DNA from: an uncultured Granulosicoccus sp.
GTDB taxonomy: Bacteria; Pseudomonadota; Gammaproteobacteria; Granulosicoccales; Granulosicoccaceae
DNA: 51,566 nt
Assembly: GCA_947492525.1 (NCBI GenBank)
Contig: CANLNQ010000038.1
Coordinates: 1-51,566, forward strand
Direction of reading: 5' to 3'
Notes under the pieces: generated by a model
Databases searched by the model: none
Told to the model about the DNA's origin: nothing
Seen by the model: only the letters and a program-made list of their open reading frames with translations
Part shown: in pieces, positions 1 to 8,506 of the stretch
Numbering within the stretch: position 1 is the first letter of the stretch
Layout of the letters: each line of letters starts with the position of its first letter
Program-made: the position numbers and the translations under genes

Positions 1-500
1 TTTCCGTACTTCTTGCGGGAGATCGCCGCCAGATTGCCACTGGCCGGAATACGCGCCACCCCGAATCCCTGTATCAACCGCCGCTGGCTGTCGACCACCA
101 CGCAGACGCTCAAGGGCTTGCATTTGGTGTGCTCCAGGGTAATCAAATCATCCAGTTGCACCTGTCTGACCGGGGCCTCTCTATCCAGCAGGCGTTCTTC
201 CTGCAACCTTGCCTGTTCGCCAAGGTATGCCAGCCGTCGACTGACTGTACTGCGTGACACGTTTAACAACAGAGCCGCCCGGCGCATCGACACACAGGCA
301 CTGAGCAAGGCCATCAGCGGCTGATTGATGCGACGCTTCTTCTGCCTGAAGGCCGCTGTGTCGGTGGCGCGGGAGAAGGTGCTGCGGCAGGCTTTGCAGC
401 GAAACCGGTCGATGGCTCGGGCATCACAGCGTCGATAGAAGGTGCCATGACGAGCCACCTCGTTGCCGTTTGCGCGGCAGCGCGGACATTCTGGGTTCAT
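1..500 (-). CDS. Zinc-ribbon transposase, 3' end cut by window edge
   Basis: An uninterrupted minus-strand reading frame starts with ATG at 498-500 and runs off the left edge after 166 codons. The N-terminus has a zinc-ribbon pattern (CPRC near residue 5, CKAC about 30 residues later). A helix-turn-helix-like stretch follows (RRAALLLNVSRSTVSRRL). The start of a catalytic-domain-like region comes next, with LDDLITLEHTKCKPLSVCVV and then ISRKKYG. This combination is typical of IS1-like and related DDE transposases with a zinc-ribbon head; the family assignment is from memory of such proteins. The catalytic acidic residues beyond the first Asp would lie outside the window. No terminal inverted repeat could be identified between 500 and the next gene, so the element boundary is unknown. 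The gene may be intact or decayed to the left. Confidence 0.75.
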   Translation of the reverse strand, partial: MNPECPRCRANGNEVARHGTFYRRCDARAIDRFRCKACRSTFSRATDTAAFRQKKRRINQPLMALLSACVSMRRAALLLNVSRSTVSRRLAYLGEQARLQEERLLDREAPVRQVQLDDLITLEHTKCKPLSVCVVVDSQRRLIQGFGVARIPASGNLAAISRKKYG

Positions 501-638
501 ATCCTTATAAACCATTGATTGACAGTAGCCTTTACAGCATACCCTGTTTTTACGAACACAGTGAAGTGAGCCAGTTTACGACTGTCGTGAGCAAATCTGG
601 TGCAAAATACCCCACTGATTCTTTGCAATTGACGACAG

Positions 639-1787
639 ATGATGTCTCCCTCCAATGCCGGGAACAGCCTTGACCGGCTCTGGCTGGCGATTTCGGGCCA
701 CGGTCACGGCCATCTGGTACAGCTGATACCCATTGTGCGGGCACTTCGAGCACGCTATCCCGACCTGGTGTTGGCTGTGCAGTCATCACTTCCTGCCAGT
801 CTGCTGCAACAGAGCTTTCGCGGTGAGCTTGAAATACACGATGAACTCGTTGATTTCGGGATGGTGATGTCCGGCCCCATGAACGTACTGCCAGCCGAGA
901 GTCTTGCCGCCTATCAGCGTTTTCATAAAAACTGGTCAGAGCATCTGGAAGCGCAGCTTGCTCTGTTTGATGAGTTCAAACCGGATCTGGTGATCGGTGA
1001 CATACCGTATCTGCCGCTGGCGGCTGCCAAACGCTACGCCATTCCGTCGGTGGCTGTGTGTTCGTTGAACTGGGCGGATATTCTCGAGCACTATTGTGGT
1101 GAGCTCGAAGGCGCTGACGAAATCGTCGAGGTGATCCGCTGCCATTACGCGGCAGCCGATGTATTTCTGCAACCAGAGCCGTCGATGCCGATGGCCACCC
1201 TTGCGAACACCAAAGCGATAGGCCCCTTGGTCGTGGTCGGTCAATCACGTCGAGGCGAATTGCAACAGGCGCTGCGTCTGCCTGCCGATCAACGCCTGGT
1301 CTTGCTGACTCTGGGTGGGATCAGTGGTCAGCTCGATCTCGGTCAGTGGCCGGTATTCGACGACACCGTATTTCTGGTCCCGGAGACCTGGCTGAACGAC
1401 GTGTCGTCGCCTCTTGATGTCGATCGATACCGGAGTATCGAATCCACAGAGCTCTCCTATGCCGATCTGTTCGCCAGTTGTGATGCGATGATCACCAAGG
1501 CGGGCTATGGCGCTTTTGTTGGTGCCGGATGTTGTGGTTTGCCGATCCTGTACGCCGAACGTGGCGACTGGCCGGAAGAGCCCTGGCTGGTTTCCTGGTT
1601 GCAGCGGGTGGGGAGGGCCGAATCGATCGATTGGCAAACGCTGTCACAGGGTGAATTTCAGGCAGCCCTGGATGCATTGCTGCAACAGTCACCCAAACCG
1701 GCCGCAGAGGCTAACGGGGCAGCAATGGCGCTGGAGCACATCGAAACCCTGTTCAGGCAAGCAGTATCAGCAGCACACTGCAGATGA
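639..1787 (+). CDS. GT-B fold glycosyltransferase-like protein
   Basis: A 382-residue protein of two Rossmann-like halves. The N-terminal half opens with a glycine/histidine-rich loop (ISGHGHGHLVQLIPI) like the first loop of MurG and other GT-B glycosyltransferases. The C-terminal half contains TKAGYGAFVGAGCCGLPILY, matching the Gly-rich nucleotide-sugar binding segment of family 28-type C-terminal domains. There is no signal peptide or membrane segment, so it should be cytosolic. Donor and acceptor cannot be deduced, and no other glycan gene is nearby. Two ATG codons (639 and 642) are adjacent, neither with a strong ribosome site. The last 35 bases overlap the 3' end of the convergent EamA gene. 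The fold assignment is fairly secure; the biochemical role is unknown. Confidence 0.7.
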   Translation: MMSPSNAGNSLDRLWLAISGHGHGHLVQLIPIVRALRARYPDLVLAVQSSLPASLLQQSFRGELEIHDELVDFGMVMSGPMNVLPAESLAAYQRFHKNWSEHLEAQLALFDEFKPDLVIGDIPYLPLAAAKRYAIPSVAVCSLNWADILEHYCGELEGADEIVEVIRCHYAAADVFLQPEPSMPMATLANTKAIGPLVVVGQSRRGELQQALRLPADQRLVLLTLGGISGQLDLGQWPVFDDTVFLVPETWLNDVSSPLDVDRYRSIESTELSYADLFASCDAMITKAGYGAFVGAGCCGLPILYAERGDWPEEPWLVSWLQRVGRAESIDWQTLSQGEFQAALDALLQQSPKPAAEANGAAMALEHIETLFRQAVSAAHCR

Positions 1788-2649
1788 TGGCGGCAACGCC
1801 CATCAGTTCCCTGGCCGTGACACGTTCCTTGAAGAACAGCGTGGTCAGTAGCAGCGTAAAAATGAATTCCACCTGCCCCAGGGATTTGACCAGCGCCGGG
1901 TTCTGATAGGTCATGGCGGTGAACCAGCCGACCGAGCCAAGCGCACTGGTCAGACCCACAAAGCCTGCCAGGCCCAGGCGCTTGCCAATGGCCGAGAACT
2001 GCGCCGGTTCACGCAAGGCCGTGTAGCACACACAGATCAGTGACTGTACGCTGACCAGGAATACGAGGGTCATGGCAGCACTGCTCAATACGTCCAGTTC
2101 CAGACTCAGACTGGCTTCGCGAATCCACAGCGAGGTCAGTGCAAAGGCACTGCCCGACAAGGTGCCGAGGATCACCGTCTGCGGTTCCCAGCGCTGGCCA
2201 CCCGTGGGCATGCTGACGATATAGATTCCCAGAAAACCGATGGCAACGGCCAGCCAGCCGGCCATAGACAGGGGCATGCCGAAGAGTACCGTACCGAAGA
2301 CGGCAGCTTGAACGGCTTCGGTTTTTGCAAGGCTGGTACCCACCGTGAAATTGCGGAAGCTGAAGAGCTTGACCAGCAGTACCGTGGCGATGATCTGCGC
2401 CACGGCAGCGGCCAGAGCGAAGGTGAGAAAGCGGGTATTGCTCAGGGCTGCCGTCATTATTGCGGCCGCGTCAGTGCCTGTGATGTATAACAGGTAGATG
2501 ATGGCAAAAGGCAGGCCGAACACATACCGGATGAGCGTGGAGCTCATCGGGGTGACGCTGCTGGTCAATTGCTTCTGGCCAGCTGTTCTGACAGCCTGCA
2601 TCAGAGCTGCCAGAATGGTAAAGGCTATCCAGTAGCTTGCTGACGTCAT
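1753..2649 (-). CDS. EamA/DMT-family membrane transporter
   Basis: The 298-residue protein is almost entirely hydrophobic and can be laid out as about ten transmembrane helices in two similar halves, the standard architecture of drug/metabolite transporter (EamA) proteins of the inner membrane. The second half contains the typical NPALVKSLGQVEFIFTLLLT segment and ends with FFKERVTARELMGVAAI, close to the characteristic 'ER-T--E--G---I' motif of this family. Substrates in the family range from amino acids and nucleotides to drugs, and the sequence does not reveal which applies. The gene converges on the glycosyltransferase-like gene with a 35-base overlap. Its upstream side faces the repeat region before the DUF455 gene, so it has its own promoter there. 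Confidence 0.85.
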   Translation of the reverse strand: MTSASYWIAFTILAALMQAVRTAGQKQLTSSVTPMSSTLIRYVFGLPFAIIYLLYITGTDAAAIMTAALSNTRFLTFALAAAVAQIIATVLLVKLFSFRNFTVGTSLAKTEAVQAAVFGTVLFGMPLSMAGWLAVAIGFLGIYIVSMPTGGQRWEPQTVILGTLSGSAFALTSLWIREASLSLELDVLSSAAMTLVFLVSVQSLICVCYTALREPAQFSAIGKRLGLAGFVGLTSALGSVGWFTAMTYQNPALVKSLGQVEFIFTLLLTTLFFKERVTARELMGVAAIICSVLLILLA

Positions 2650-2810
2650 CAGATATCCGTAGTGGGCCGTTCCGCGAAAGTGCAGTATGGTACGCCATTG
2701 TCGGAAGTGACGCTGCTGGCGTGCTCACGACACACGAGAATCAGAGAATCGATTCACCAATCGCAGATGAGGAGCAGCGAGGCAGATCGTGGTCAACGTA
2801 GCACAGTTGC
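2650..2810. other. Divergent intergenic region before the repeat block
   Basis: This stretch separates the start of the EamA gene (minus strand) from the tandem repeat that precedes the DUF455 gene (plus strand). It must contain promoters for both directions, but no convincing -35/-10 pair was found. Short open frames here are not supported by composition or by a ribosome site. Confidence 0.4.
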
Positions 2811-2978
2811 ATGAAGACACATGATGTCTCCCGTGATGCCGAAAGGCAGGTGCATGAATGCACGTGATATCTTCCGTGATACCGAATGGCGCATGAATAC
2901 GCGTGATGTCTCCCGTGATACCGAAAGGCAGGTGCGTGAATGCACATGAAATTTTCCGTGATACCGAAGGGCGGGCGA
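2811..2978 (+). repeat. Four diverged tandem copies of the downstream gene's start region
   Basis: Four units (2811-2853, 2854-2892, 2893-2935, 2936-2978; 43, 39, 43 and 43 bases) precede the real start at 2979, whose first 39 or so bases form a fifth copy. Each unit begins with ATG (GTG in the fourth) and contains the core CGTGATACCGAA or a one-base variant. Read from its own start codon, each gives a related peptide: MKTHDVSRDAERQV, MNARDIFRDTEWR, MNTRDVSRDTERQV, VNAHEIFRDTEGRA, and then MNTPDIFSDTEAVL at the true gene. Units 1 and 3 resemble each other, as do 2 and 4, pointing to duplication of an 82-86 base dimer. Copies of 43 bases are out of frame with the gene, so they are not simply an N-terminal extension. 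Confidence 0.85.
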
Positions 2979-3830
2979 ATGAATACACCTGACATCTTCA
3001 GTGATACCGAAGCGGTACTGCTGATGTCTGATCCGGTTGAAAAGGCCAATGCCAGCATCGCGCTATACCGTCTCTGGCTCTCCTTGTCCGATAGCCTGAA
3101 GGATGAGGTGCTGGCAATGACCAGTGCGTCCGTCGTGAAGGTCTTGCAAGCGCCTGGTCGGCCGGAACGACCCGAGCTGGTGGAGGCGCACCAACTGCCT
3201 CGGCGCGGCCTGGGGTCGGTTCAAGGTCGGGTGGCATTGGTGCATTCGCTGGCGCATATCGAATTCAATGCCATCAACCTGGCTCTGGACGCAGTCTATC
3301 GTTTCAGGGGAATGCCAACCGACTATGTCACGGACTGGTTGCGGGTTGCCTCTGACGAAGGAGAGCATTTTCTGCTGCTTCACCATCGACTGGCGGAACT
3401 CGACTCTCATTATGGGGCCCTGGTTGCGCACGATGGCCTGTGGGATATGGCGCGTCGGACGGATCATGATGTGCTGGTGCGTATGGCCCTGGTTCCACGG
3501 ATCCTGGAAGCGCGCGGTCTCGACGTGGCGCCTCCGATGATCGCGAAATTGCAGCACCTGAAGGATGAGGCCACAGCAAAGATCCTGCAGCGAATCTATA
3601 CCGATGAGATTACCCATGTCGAGGTTGGCAATCGCTGGTTTCGGTATGTCTGTGAACAGCAGAGCCTGGACGGCACGACCGTTTTCCGGGATCTTCTGCG
3701 CGGTGAGAATAGCGCCTACCTCAGGAGCCCGTACAATCGGGAAGCCCGCTTGCAGGCTGGCTTCAATGAGCAGGAACTGGCGTTGATTCGTGAGATGGAG
3801 CTTGAATACAAGGCGGCCTCCAGGTCCTGA
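2979..3830 (+). CDS. DUF455 family ferritin-like protein
   Basis: A 283-residue soluble protein from ATG 2979; an in-frame ATG at 2940 would add 13 residues made from repeat sequence. It matches the DUF455 family: a helical, ferritin-like fold with carboxylate and histidine ligands. The visible ligand motifs are LAHIEFNA, ASDEGEHFLLL and YTDEITHVEVG, which supply the repeated E and E-x-x-H pattern expected for a di-iron centre. The family's reaction is not established; some members sit beside tRNA-modification or membrane genes. The gene stands alone, with the EamA gene divergent upstream and a 13-base tandem repeat downstream. Its most unusual feature is the set of four diverged copies of its own start region directly upstream, which could place several competing start codons on the mRNA. 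The family call is firm; the function is not. Confidence 0.85.
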   Translation: MNTPDIFSDTEAVLLMSDPVEKANASIALYRLWLSLSDSLKDEVLAMTSASVVKVLQAPGRPERPELVEAHQLPRRGLGSVQGRVALVHSLAHIEFNAINLALDAVYRFRGMPTDYVTDWLRVASDEGEHFLLLHHRLAELDSHYGALVAHDGLWDMARRTDHDVLVRMALVPRILEARGLDVAPPMIAKLQHLKDEATAKILQRIYTDEITHVEVGNRWFRYVCEQQSLDGTTVFRDLLRGENSAYLRSPYNREARLQAGFNEQELALIREMELEYKAASRS

Positions 3831-3896
3831 TTGTCACCTGCGTATTGCAAGGCCTGCGGCAGACGCCAACTACCGGGTCAGGAATGAGCAAGAAAC

Positions 3897-3974
3897 GTCA
3901 GGCAGGGACGTCAGGCAGGGACGTGAGGCAGGGACGTGAGGCAGGGACGTGAAGCAGGGACGTGAAGCAGGGAC
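3897..3974. repeat. 13-base tandem repeat, six units
   Basis: Six exact-length units of 13 bases, consensus GTSARGCAGGGAC, lie between the DUF455 gene and lpxH, which converge here. They fall into three pairs: GTCAGGCAGGGAC twice, GTGAGGCAGGGAC twice and GTGAAGCAGGGAC twice, so the array grew by step-wise copying of neighbours. No gene or hairpin explains it. Because 13 is not a multiple of three it is unlikely to be coding. Confidence 0.95.
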
Positions 3975-4020
3975 GTCCATTTTCGCTGCACAGGCGGGCC
4001 TGTCTTGCCCCGTTCTGCGA

Positions 4021-4827
4021 TCAGCGAAAGGTTTTCAGCTGCAAATCGCTACCGTCCCACACTGCATACTGTGCATAGTCCGGATGCCAATCACCGACAA
4101 CCAGTCGTTGTTGTCCGGTAGCCGAATCCTGATGGATTGCGGGTCGATGGGTATGGCCATGAATCAGCGTCTGGCAACCAGTGGCCTGCATGCGATTGTC
4201 GACGGTGCGGGAATTGACATCCATGATCTCGGCAGATTTGCCCACACTGGCATCGTGGCTGGCCGCGCGCAGCGCTTCTGCGTGGTGACGGCGTTCATCG
4301 ACGCTCTTGGCCAGAAACTGCTTTTGCCATCGGGGTTCACGCACATTGTGCCGAAAGCGTTGATAGTCCTTGTCATCAGTACACAAGGTATCACCGTGCA
4401 TGAGCAGGACCGGGCTGCCGCCAAGATCGATGATATGTTCGTCGCTGCTGATCAGTGTGGCACCGGCAGCTTCGGCGAAATCCTGGCCCAGCAGGAAATC
4501 ACGATTGCCCAGCATCACCGATACCCGGCAGCCTGAGTCGCCAACGGCGCGAAGTGCGCTCAGTATCGGCTCATACAGTGGCAAGCCGGCATCATCACCG
4601 AGCCAGTATTCGAACAGATCACCGAGGATGTAGAGATGCTCTGCGCCATGCGCTTCCTGCAGGAAGCGTAAAGCCAACTCTGTCGTTCGACGAGATTCAG
4701 GACCGGCATGATTGTCCGAATCGTCAGACAGATCGGGGTCAGCGAAAGCGCCGACCCCGAGCTCTTCACCCGGCTCCGGTTCGGGATTCAGGTGCAGGTC
4801 GGCAATGAAAAGATGGCTGCCGGTCAT
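4021..4827 (-). CDS. lpxH: UDP-2,3-diacylglucosamine diphosphatase LpxH
   Basis: This calcineurin-like phosphoesterase (268 residues) hydrolyses UDP-2,3-diacylglucosamine to lipid X and UMP, the fourth step of lipid A synthesis at the inner membrane. The metal-binding motifs are all present in order: ADLHL at the N-terminus, GDLFEYWLGDD, GNRDFLLG, HGDTLCTDD and HGHTHRP. It is about 25-30 residues longer than typical LpxH because of an acidic insertion after the first motif (roughly residues 15-45, rich in E, P and D), where the family normally goes straight into the first helix. The gene is followed after a short gap by the ppiB-type gene in the same direction, as in many gammaproteobacteria. 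Assignment is confident; the insertion may be a flexible surface loop. Confidence 0.95.
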   Translation of the reverse strand: MTGSHLFIADLHLNPEPEPGEELGVGAFADPDLSDDSDNHAGPESRRTTELALRFLQEAHGAEHLYILGDLFEYWLGDDAGLPLYEPILSALRAVGDSGCRVSVMLGNRDFLLGQDFAEAAGATLISSDEHIIDLGGSPVLLMHGDTLCTDDKDYQRFRHNVREPRWQKQFLAKSVDERRHHAEALRAASHDASVGKSAEIMDVNSRTVDNRMQATGCQTLIHGHTHRPAIHQDSATGQQRLVVGDWHPDYAQYAVWDGSDLQLKTFR

Positions 4828-4854
4828 TACAGATGTGTCGGTTGTGCCTGTCTG

Positions 4855-5352
4855 CTAGTCAGTGACAGTAATTGATTCGATCACCACGGCTTCAACAGGA
4901 ACATCCTGATGATGGCCATTGGAGCCGGTGGATACGCCTGCAATGCTGTTCACGGTATCCATGCCGTCAACGGTCTTTCCGAACACGCAATAGCCAAAAC
5001 CAGCCTGAGTCTCGTCACGAAAGTTCAGGAAATCATTGTCAGTCAGGTTGATGAAGAACTGTGAGCTGGCTGAGTGAGGATCTGGTGTACGCGCCATGGC
5101 AATCGTGCCCTTGTCGTTCTTCAGGCCGTTGGCAGCTTCGTTCTGAATGGTCTCGTGAGTGGACTTCTGTTCCATGTCGGCTGTGAAACCACCACCCTGG
5201 ATCATGAAATTGGGAATGACGCGATGGAAGATGGTGGAGGCGTAGTGCCCTTCATCTGCGTAGCGTTTGAAGTTCTCGCAGGTCTTGGGTGCAGCTTCTG
5301 TATCGAGTTCGAGCACGATAGTGCCCTTGTTGGTCGTGATTGTTGCTTTCAT
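4855..5352 (-). CDS. ppiB: Cytoplasmic cyclophilin (peptidyl-prolyl isomerase B)
   Basis: A 165-residue single-domain cyclophilin that accelerates cis-trans isomerisation of proline peptide bonds. The active-site signatures are visible: FHRVIPNFMIQGG (catalytic Arg and the Phe/Gln wall), the AMARTPDPHSASSQFFINL segment and GFGYCVFGKTVDGMDTV. No signal peptide is present, so it is the cytosolic form, in contrast to the larger secreted paralogue at 5526-6320. It lies 27 bases upstream of lpxH on the same strand and probably shares a transcript with it. The length fits E. coli PpiB (164 residues). Confidence 0.95.
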   Translation of the reverse strand: MKATITTNKGTIVLELDTEAAPKTCENFKRYADEGHYASTIFHRVIPNFMIQGGGFTADMEQKSTHETIQNEAANGLKNDKGTIAMARTPDPHSASSQFFINLTDNDFLNFRDETQAGFGYCVFGKTVDGMDTVNSIAGVSTGSNGHHQDVPVEAVVIESITVTD

Positions 5353-5525
5353 GTAAGTTGCCGGAGCTTCCTTGATGTCAAAACGTGAAGTGTAACAGTC
5401 TGGTCCACAGCCTGTAGTCTGAGAGGCTCACTTGCAAGAGGGGTGGCCGGGTGAGCGGCAATCAGTGAGGGTACCGGTCGCGGCATGGGTAAGGCCACGC
5501 CACGCGCAACCGGTTGCGGCTCCAG

Positions 5526-6320
5526 TCAGTTCTGCTCTACGGCCGTGCCGGGTTGGGCCGTTGTCTGTCCCTCGGAGGCGCCTAGCGGAATATTGCCTGC
5601 TTCCGAAGCCTCTGCGACCGATTGCCGGTCAGCCTCACTGTCGGCATTGGCATTGCCATTCTTCAAGGCCGGCTCATAGCGAGTGGCAGACAGGATGATC
5701 ACCGGTTCTACAGGGACGTCTCGGCTGAAAGGGCCCCCGGGGCCAGTGCGCAAGTGTGAGATGGCATCCACCACGTCCTTGCCTTCAGTGACACGACCGA
5801 ACACGGCATAGCCCCAACCGCGCTGCGTCGTGTTGGTGTGATCCAGATTGCGGTTGTCTTCACTGTTGATGAAGAACTGCGATGTAGCCGAATGCGGGGC
5901 GGTGGTGCGGGCCATGGCGATGGTATATCGTCTGTTGCGCAGCCCGTTGTACGCCTCGTTGCTGATCGGTGAACGCGTGGATTTCTTCTGGTAGTTCTGA
6001 CCGAATCCGCCGCCCTGAATCATGAATCCTTCGATAACACGATGAAAAAGCGTTCCGTCGTAGAATCCGGTGTCGACATAGTCGAGAAAATTGCGTACGG
6101 TCTGTGGTGCACGCTCCTCGTCGAGCTCGATGATGATATCGCCCATGTTCGTAGTGAGCTGTACTCTGGGATCAGCCGCATGGGCAGCCGGCAGCAGCAA
6201 GGCTGCCAACGCGATGGTCAACAGTATGGGGAGTACGAATCGCTGCCGCACAGCAGGGCTGAACAGCTCAGCGATCACTGGGACGACGACGCTTTTCAAT
6301 GGCATGAGAATTCCAGTCAT
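5526..6320 (-). CDS. ppiA: Exported cyclophilin-type peptidyl-prolyl isomerase
   Basis: A 264-residue cyclophilin with an N-terminal hydrophobic segment ending in [10 protein letters not shown], a plausible signal-peptidase site, so the protein should act in the periplasm. The catalytic core repeats the family motifs [30 protein letters not shown] and [18 protein letters not shown] low-complexity tail of about 45 residues, rich in A, E, N and Q, follows the domain and is absent from typical PpiA. The listed start places a long stretch before the hydrophobic core; ATG at 6305 ([10 protein letters not shown]) has a better placed GGA and may be the real start. It is divergent from cysS. The symbol reflects the exported PpiA-type role rather than proven orthology. 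Confidence 0.85.
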   Translation of the reverse strand: MTGILMPLKSVVVPVIAELFSPAVRQRFVLPILLTIALAALLLPAAHAADPRVQLTTNMGDIIIELDEERAPQTVRNFLDYVDTGFYDGTLFHRVIEGFMIQGGGFGQNYQKKSTRSPISNEAYNGLRNRRYTIAMARTTAPHSATSQFFINSEDNRNLDHTNTTQRGWGYAVFGRVTEGKDVVDAISHLRTGPGGPFSRDVPVEPVIILSATRYEPALKNGNANADSEADRQSVAEASEAGNIPLGASEGQTTAQPGTAVEQN

Positions 6321-6444
6321 TTCGGTATGTTCCTGACGGGCATGATTTTAACGGCATTTGTTGCCTTACTCCTGCCAGTAACCATCGGGTAATCTGATAG
6401 GCTTCGGCCAGATAACATCCATCCACCCGCTTCACCCCACGAAA

Positions 6445-7860
6445 ATGTTGCAGATCTATAACACGCTGAACCGACGCAAGGAACCTTTCGAGCCGCTGAA
6501 AGCCGGCCATGTAGGCCTTTATGTGTGCGGGGTCACCGTTTATGACGAGTGCCATGTGGGCCACGGTCGGGTGATGATTGTTTACGATGTGCTGTTTCGT
6601 CATCTACAGGCAGCAGGTTACGCGGTCAATTACGTGCGTAACATCACGGATGTCGACGACAAGATCATCAAGCGTGCGGCAGAAAACAACGTCACACCCG
6701 CCCAGTTGTCTCAGCGTTACATCGATGAGATGCACGCAGATGAGCGGGCACTGAATGTACTGCCTCCCACGCATGAGCCTCGAGCTACTGAATCGATCAA
6801 GAGCATGGTGCGCATCATCGGACAGCTGATTGATTCCGGCCATGCCTATGCTGCCGATAATGGCGATGTCTTCTACTCGGTGAAATCGTTTCCGGACTAC
6901 GGCAAGCTATCCGGGCGCAAGATCGATGAGTTGCGTGCAGGCGAACGGGTTGCGGTCGATGAATACAAGCGCGACCCTCTGGATTTCGTGCTCTGGAAAG
7001 CCTCCAAGCCGGACGAGCCCAGTTGGGAGTCTCCCTGGGGAAATGGCCGACCCGGCTGGCACATCGAGTGCTCCGCCATGTCGATGGACCTGCTGGGCGA
7101 GGAATTCGACATACACGGTGGCGGCGCCGATCTGCAGTTCCCGCATCATGAAAACGAGATCGCACAGAGTGAAGCGCTGACCTGCGGCCGGTTTGCACGT
7201 TACTGGATGCACAACGGTCTGGTGCGAATCGGTGAAGAGAAGATGTCCAAGTCACTGAACAATTTCCTCACCATTCGTGATGTGCTTGCTCAGTATTCAG
7301 GTGAGGAGATCCGTGCCTTCATCATCAGCAGTCATTATCGCAGCCCACTCAACTACACCAGCGACGCATTGCTGGCAGCCAGAACGGCTCTGCGTCGTTT
7401 CTACACGGCTCTGCGTGGCAGACCCGTGCCGCGTGATACCTTGTTGAATGGTCCGCTTGCCGACTCGACGGTGCTCGATGCCGGTTACGTTGAACGGTTC
7501 GAAGCGGCGATGAATGATGATCTGAATACGCCGGAGGCGCTGGCGGTTCTGCACGAGTTGGCCAACACGCTGAACAAGGAAGCCGAAACGGATAGCGAGC
7601 GCTCGATTCGGCTTGCATCCACGCTCGTCCATCTGGGCGGACGGCTGGGTATCCTCGAGAAGGACCCGGAAGTCGTGTTGCAGGGTGAGAGCGACGGAGA
7701 GGGGCCGAGCGCGGAGGAGATCGAGGCATTGATCAGCGAGCGACGTACTGCCCGCGAAGCCAGGGATTTTGCCCGCAGCGACCAGATTCGTGATGAACTG
7801 GCTGCGCGGGGTGTTGTATTGGAAGATGCCGGTGGCAAGACCACCTGGCGTCGCGATTGA
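6445..7860 (+). CDS. cysS: Cysteinyl-tRNA synthetase
   Basis: A class I aminoacyl-tRNA synthetase of 471 residues that charges tRNA-Cys. It shows the HIGH-type signature as HVGHGR near residue 36, the KMSKS loop ([11 protein letters not shown]), and the zinc ligands in [18 protein letters not shown] and [13 protein letters not shown], which give CysS its cysteine selectivity. The C-terminal DALR-like helical domain follows, ending in the small anticodon-stem domain. The length is normal for the family. The gene starts a run cysS-nusB-pgpA with tight junctions, and it is divergent from the exported cyclophilin gene. Confidence 0.97.
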   Translation: MLQIYNTLNRRKEPFEPLKAGHVGLYVCGVTVYDECHVGHGRVMIVYDVLFRHLQAAGYAVNYVRNITDVDDKIIKRAAENNVTPAQLSQRYIDEMHADERALNVLPPTHEPRATESIKSMVRIIGQLIDSGHAYAADNGDVFYSVKSFPDYGKLSGRKIDELRAGERVAVDEYKRDPLDFVLWKASKPDEPSWESPWGNGRPGWHIECSAMSMDLLGEEFDIHGGGADLQFPHHENEIAQSEALTCGRFARYWMHNGLVRIGEEKMSKSLNNFLTIRDVLAQYSGEEIRAFIISSHYRSPLNYTSDALLAARTALRRFYTALRGRPVPRDTLLNGPLADSTVLDAGYVERFEAAMNDDLNTPEALAVLHELANTLNKEAETDSERSIRLASTLVHLGGRLGILEKDPEVVLQGESDGEGPSAEEIEALISERRTAREARDFARSDQIRDELAARGVVLEDAGGKTTWRRD

Positions 7861-7870
7861 GAACAGTCTC

Positions 7871-8506
7871 GTGAAAAAGATTCCCCAACCAGAAGACCTG
7901 CGATCAGACGAGGCAGCGCCGCTGTTGCCTGGTACCGAGGAGCCCAGATCGCTGGGTGACATGATGCGTGAGGCAGAGCAGCGGCAGAAAGCGGCGGAAG
8001 AGGCATCGGGCCCGGATGCGGCCAGTTCTGATGCAGATTCGGTCGAAGCTGCACCACCTCGCCGTCAGAAGCGTGTCAATCGAGCGCAATCAAGACGTTA
8101 CGCCCGAGAACGGGCCATGCAGGCGCTCTATCAATGGGATGTCGGCGATGCCCAGAGCTCGGATGTGCGCAAGCAGTTTCTCGACACTCAGGACATGAGC
8201 CGGGTCGATGTGGATTACTTCGTCCTGCTGTTCAATGGTGTCAGTCATCACCCTGATGCCATTGATGAAGCGCTGACAGAGGCGCTTGATCGCCCGCTGA
8301 GTGACCTGGATCCGATAGAGCGCAGTGTGTTGAGAGTGGCGACCTACGAGTTGATGGAGTGTCAGGACATTCCGGCACGTGTGATCATCAACGAAGGAAT
8401 CGAGGTCACCAAGCGTTTTGGTGCAGACAAGGGGCATCGTTACGTCAATGGCGTCCTGGACAAGCTGGCGGCTTCGGTACGCCCATTGGAGATGAGGCGC
8501 CGTTGA
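7871..8506 (+). CDS. nusB: Transcription antitermination factor NusB
   Basis: NusB joins NusE (S10) on boxA RNA to keep RNA polymerase elongating through rRNA operons. The helical NusB core begins around NRAQSRRYARERAMQALYQW and continues to GHRYVNGVLDKLAASVRP, with the usual DPIERSVLRVATYEL and ARVIINEGIEVTKRFG blocks. With GTG 7871 as start the protein has 211 residues, about 70 more than usual: a charged, Ala/Glu/Asp-rich leader precedes the core. In-frame ATGs at 7961/7964 would shorten the leader by about 30 residues. The gene follows cysS by 10 bases, and pgpA begins inside its stop codon. The identity is secure; the start is not. Confidence 0.9.
   Translation: MKKIPQPEDLRSDEAAPLLPGTEEPRSLGDMMREAEQRQKAAEEASGPDAASSDADSVEAAPPRRQKRVNRAQSRRYARERAMQALYQWDVGDAQSSDVRKQFLDTQDMSRVDVDYFVLLFNGVSHHPDAIDEALTEALDRPLSDLDPIERSVLRVATYELMECQDIPARVIINEGIEVTKRFGADKGHRYVNGVLDKLAASVRPLEMRRR

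Noticed and set aside
2725..3058. Two overlapping minus-strand frames with repeated HHGRHH/ITGDIT-like peptides
   Set aside because: They are the antisense reading of the tandem repeat and the DUF455 gene start; the peptide repeats only reflect the DNA repeats.
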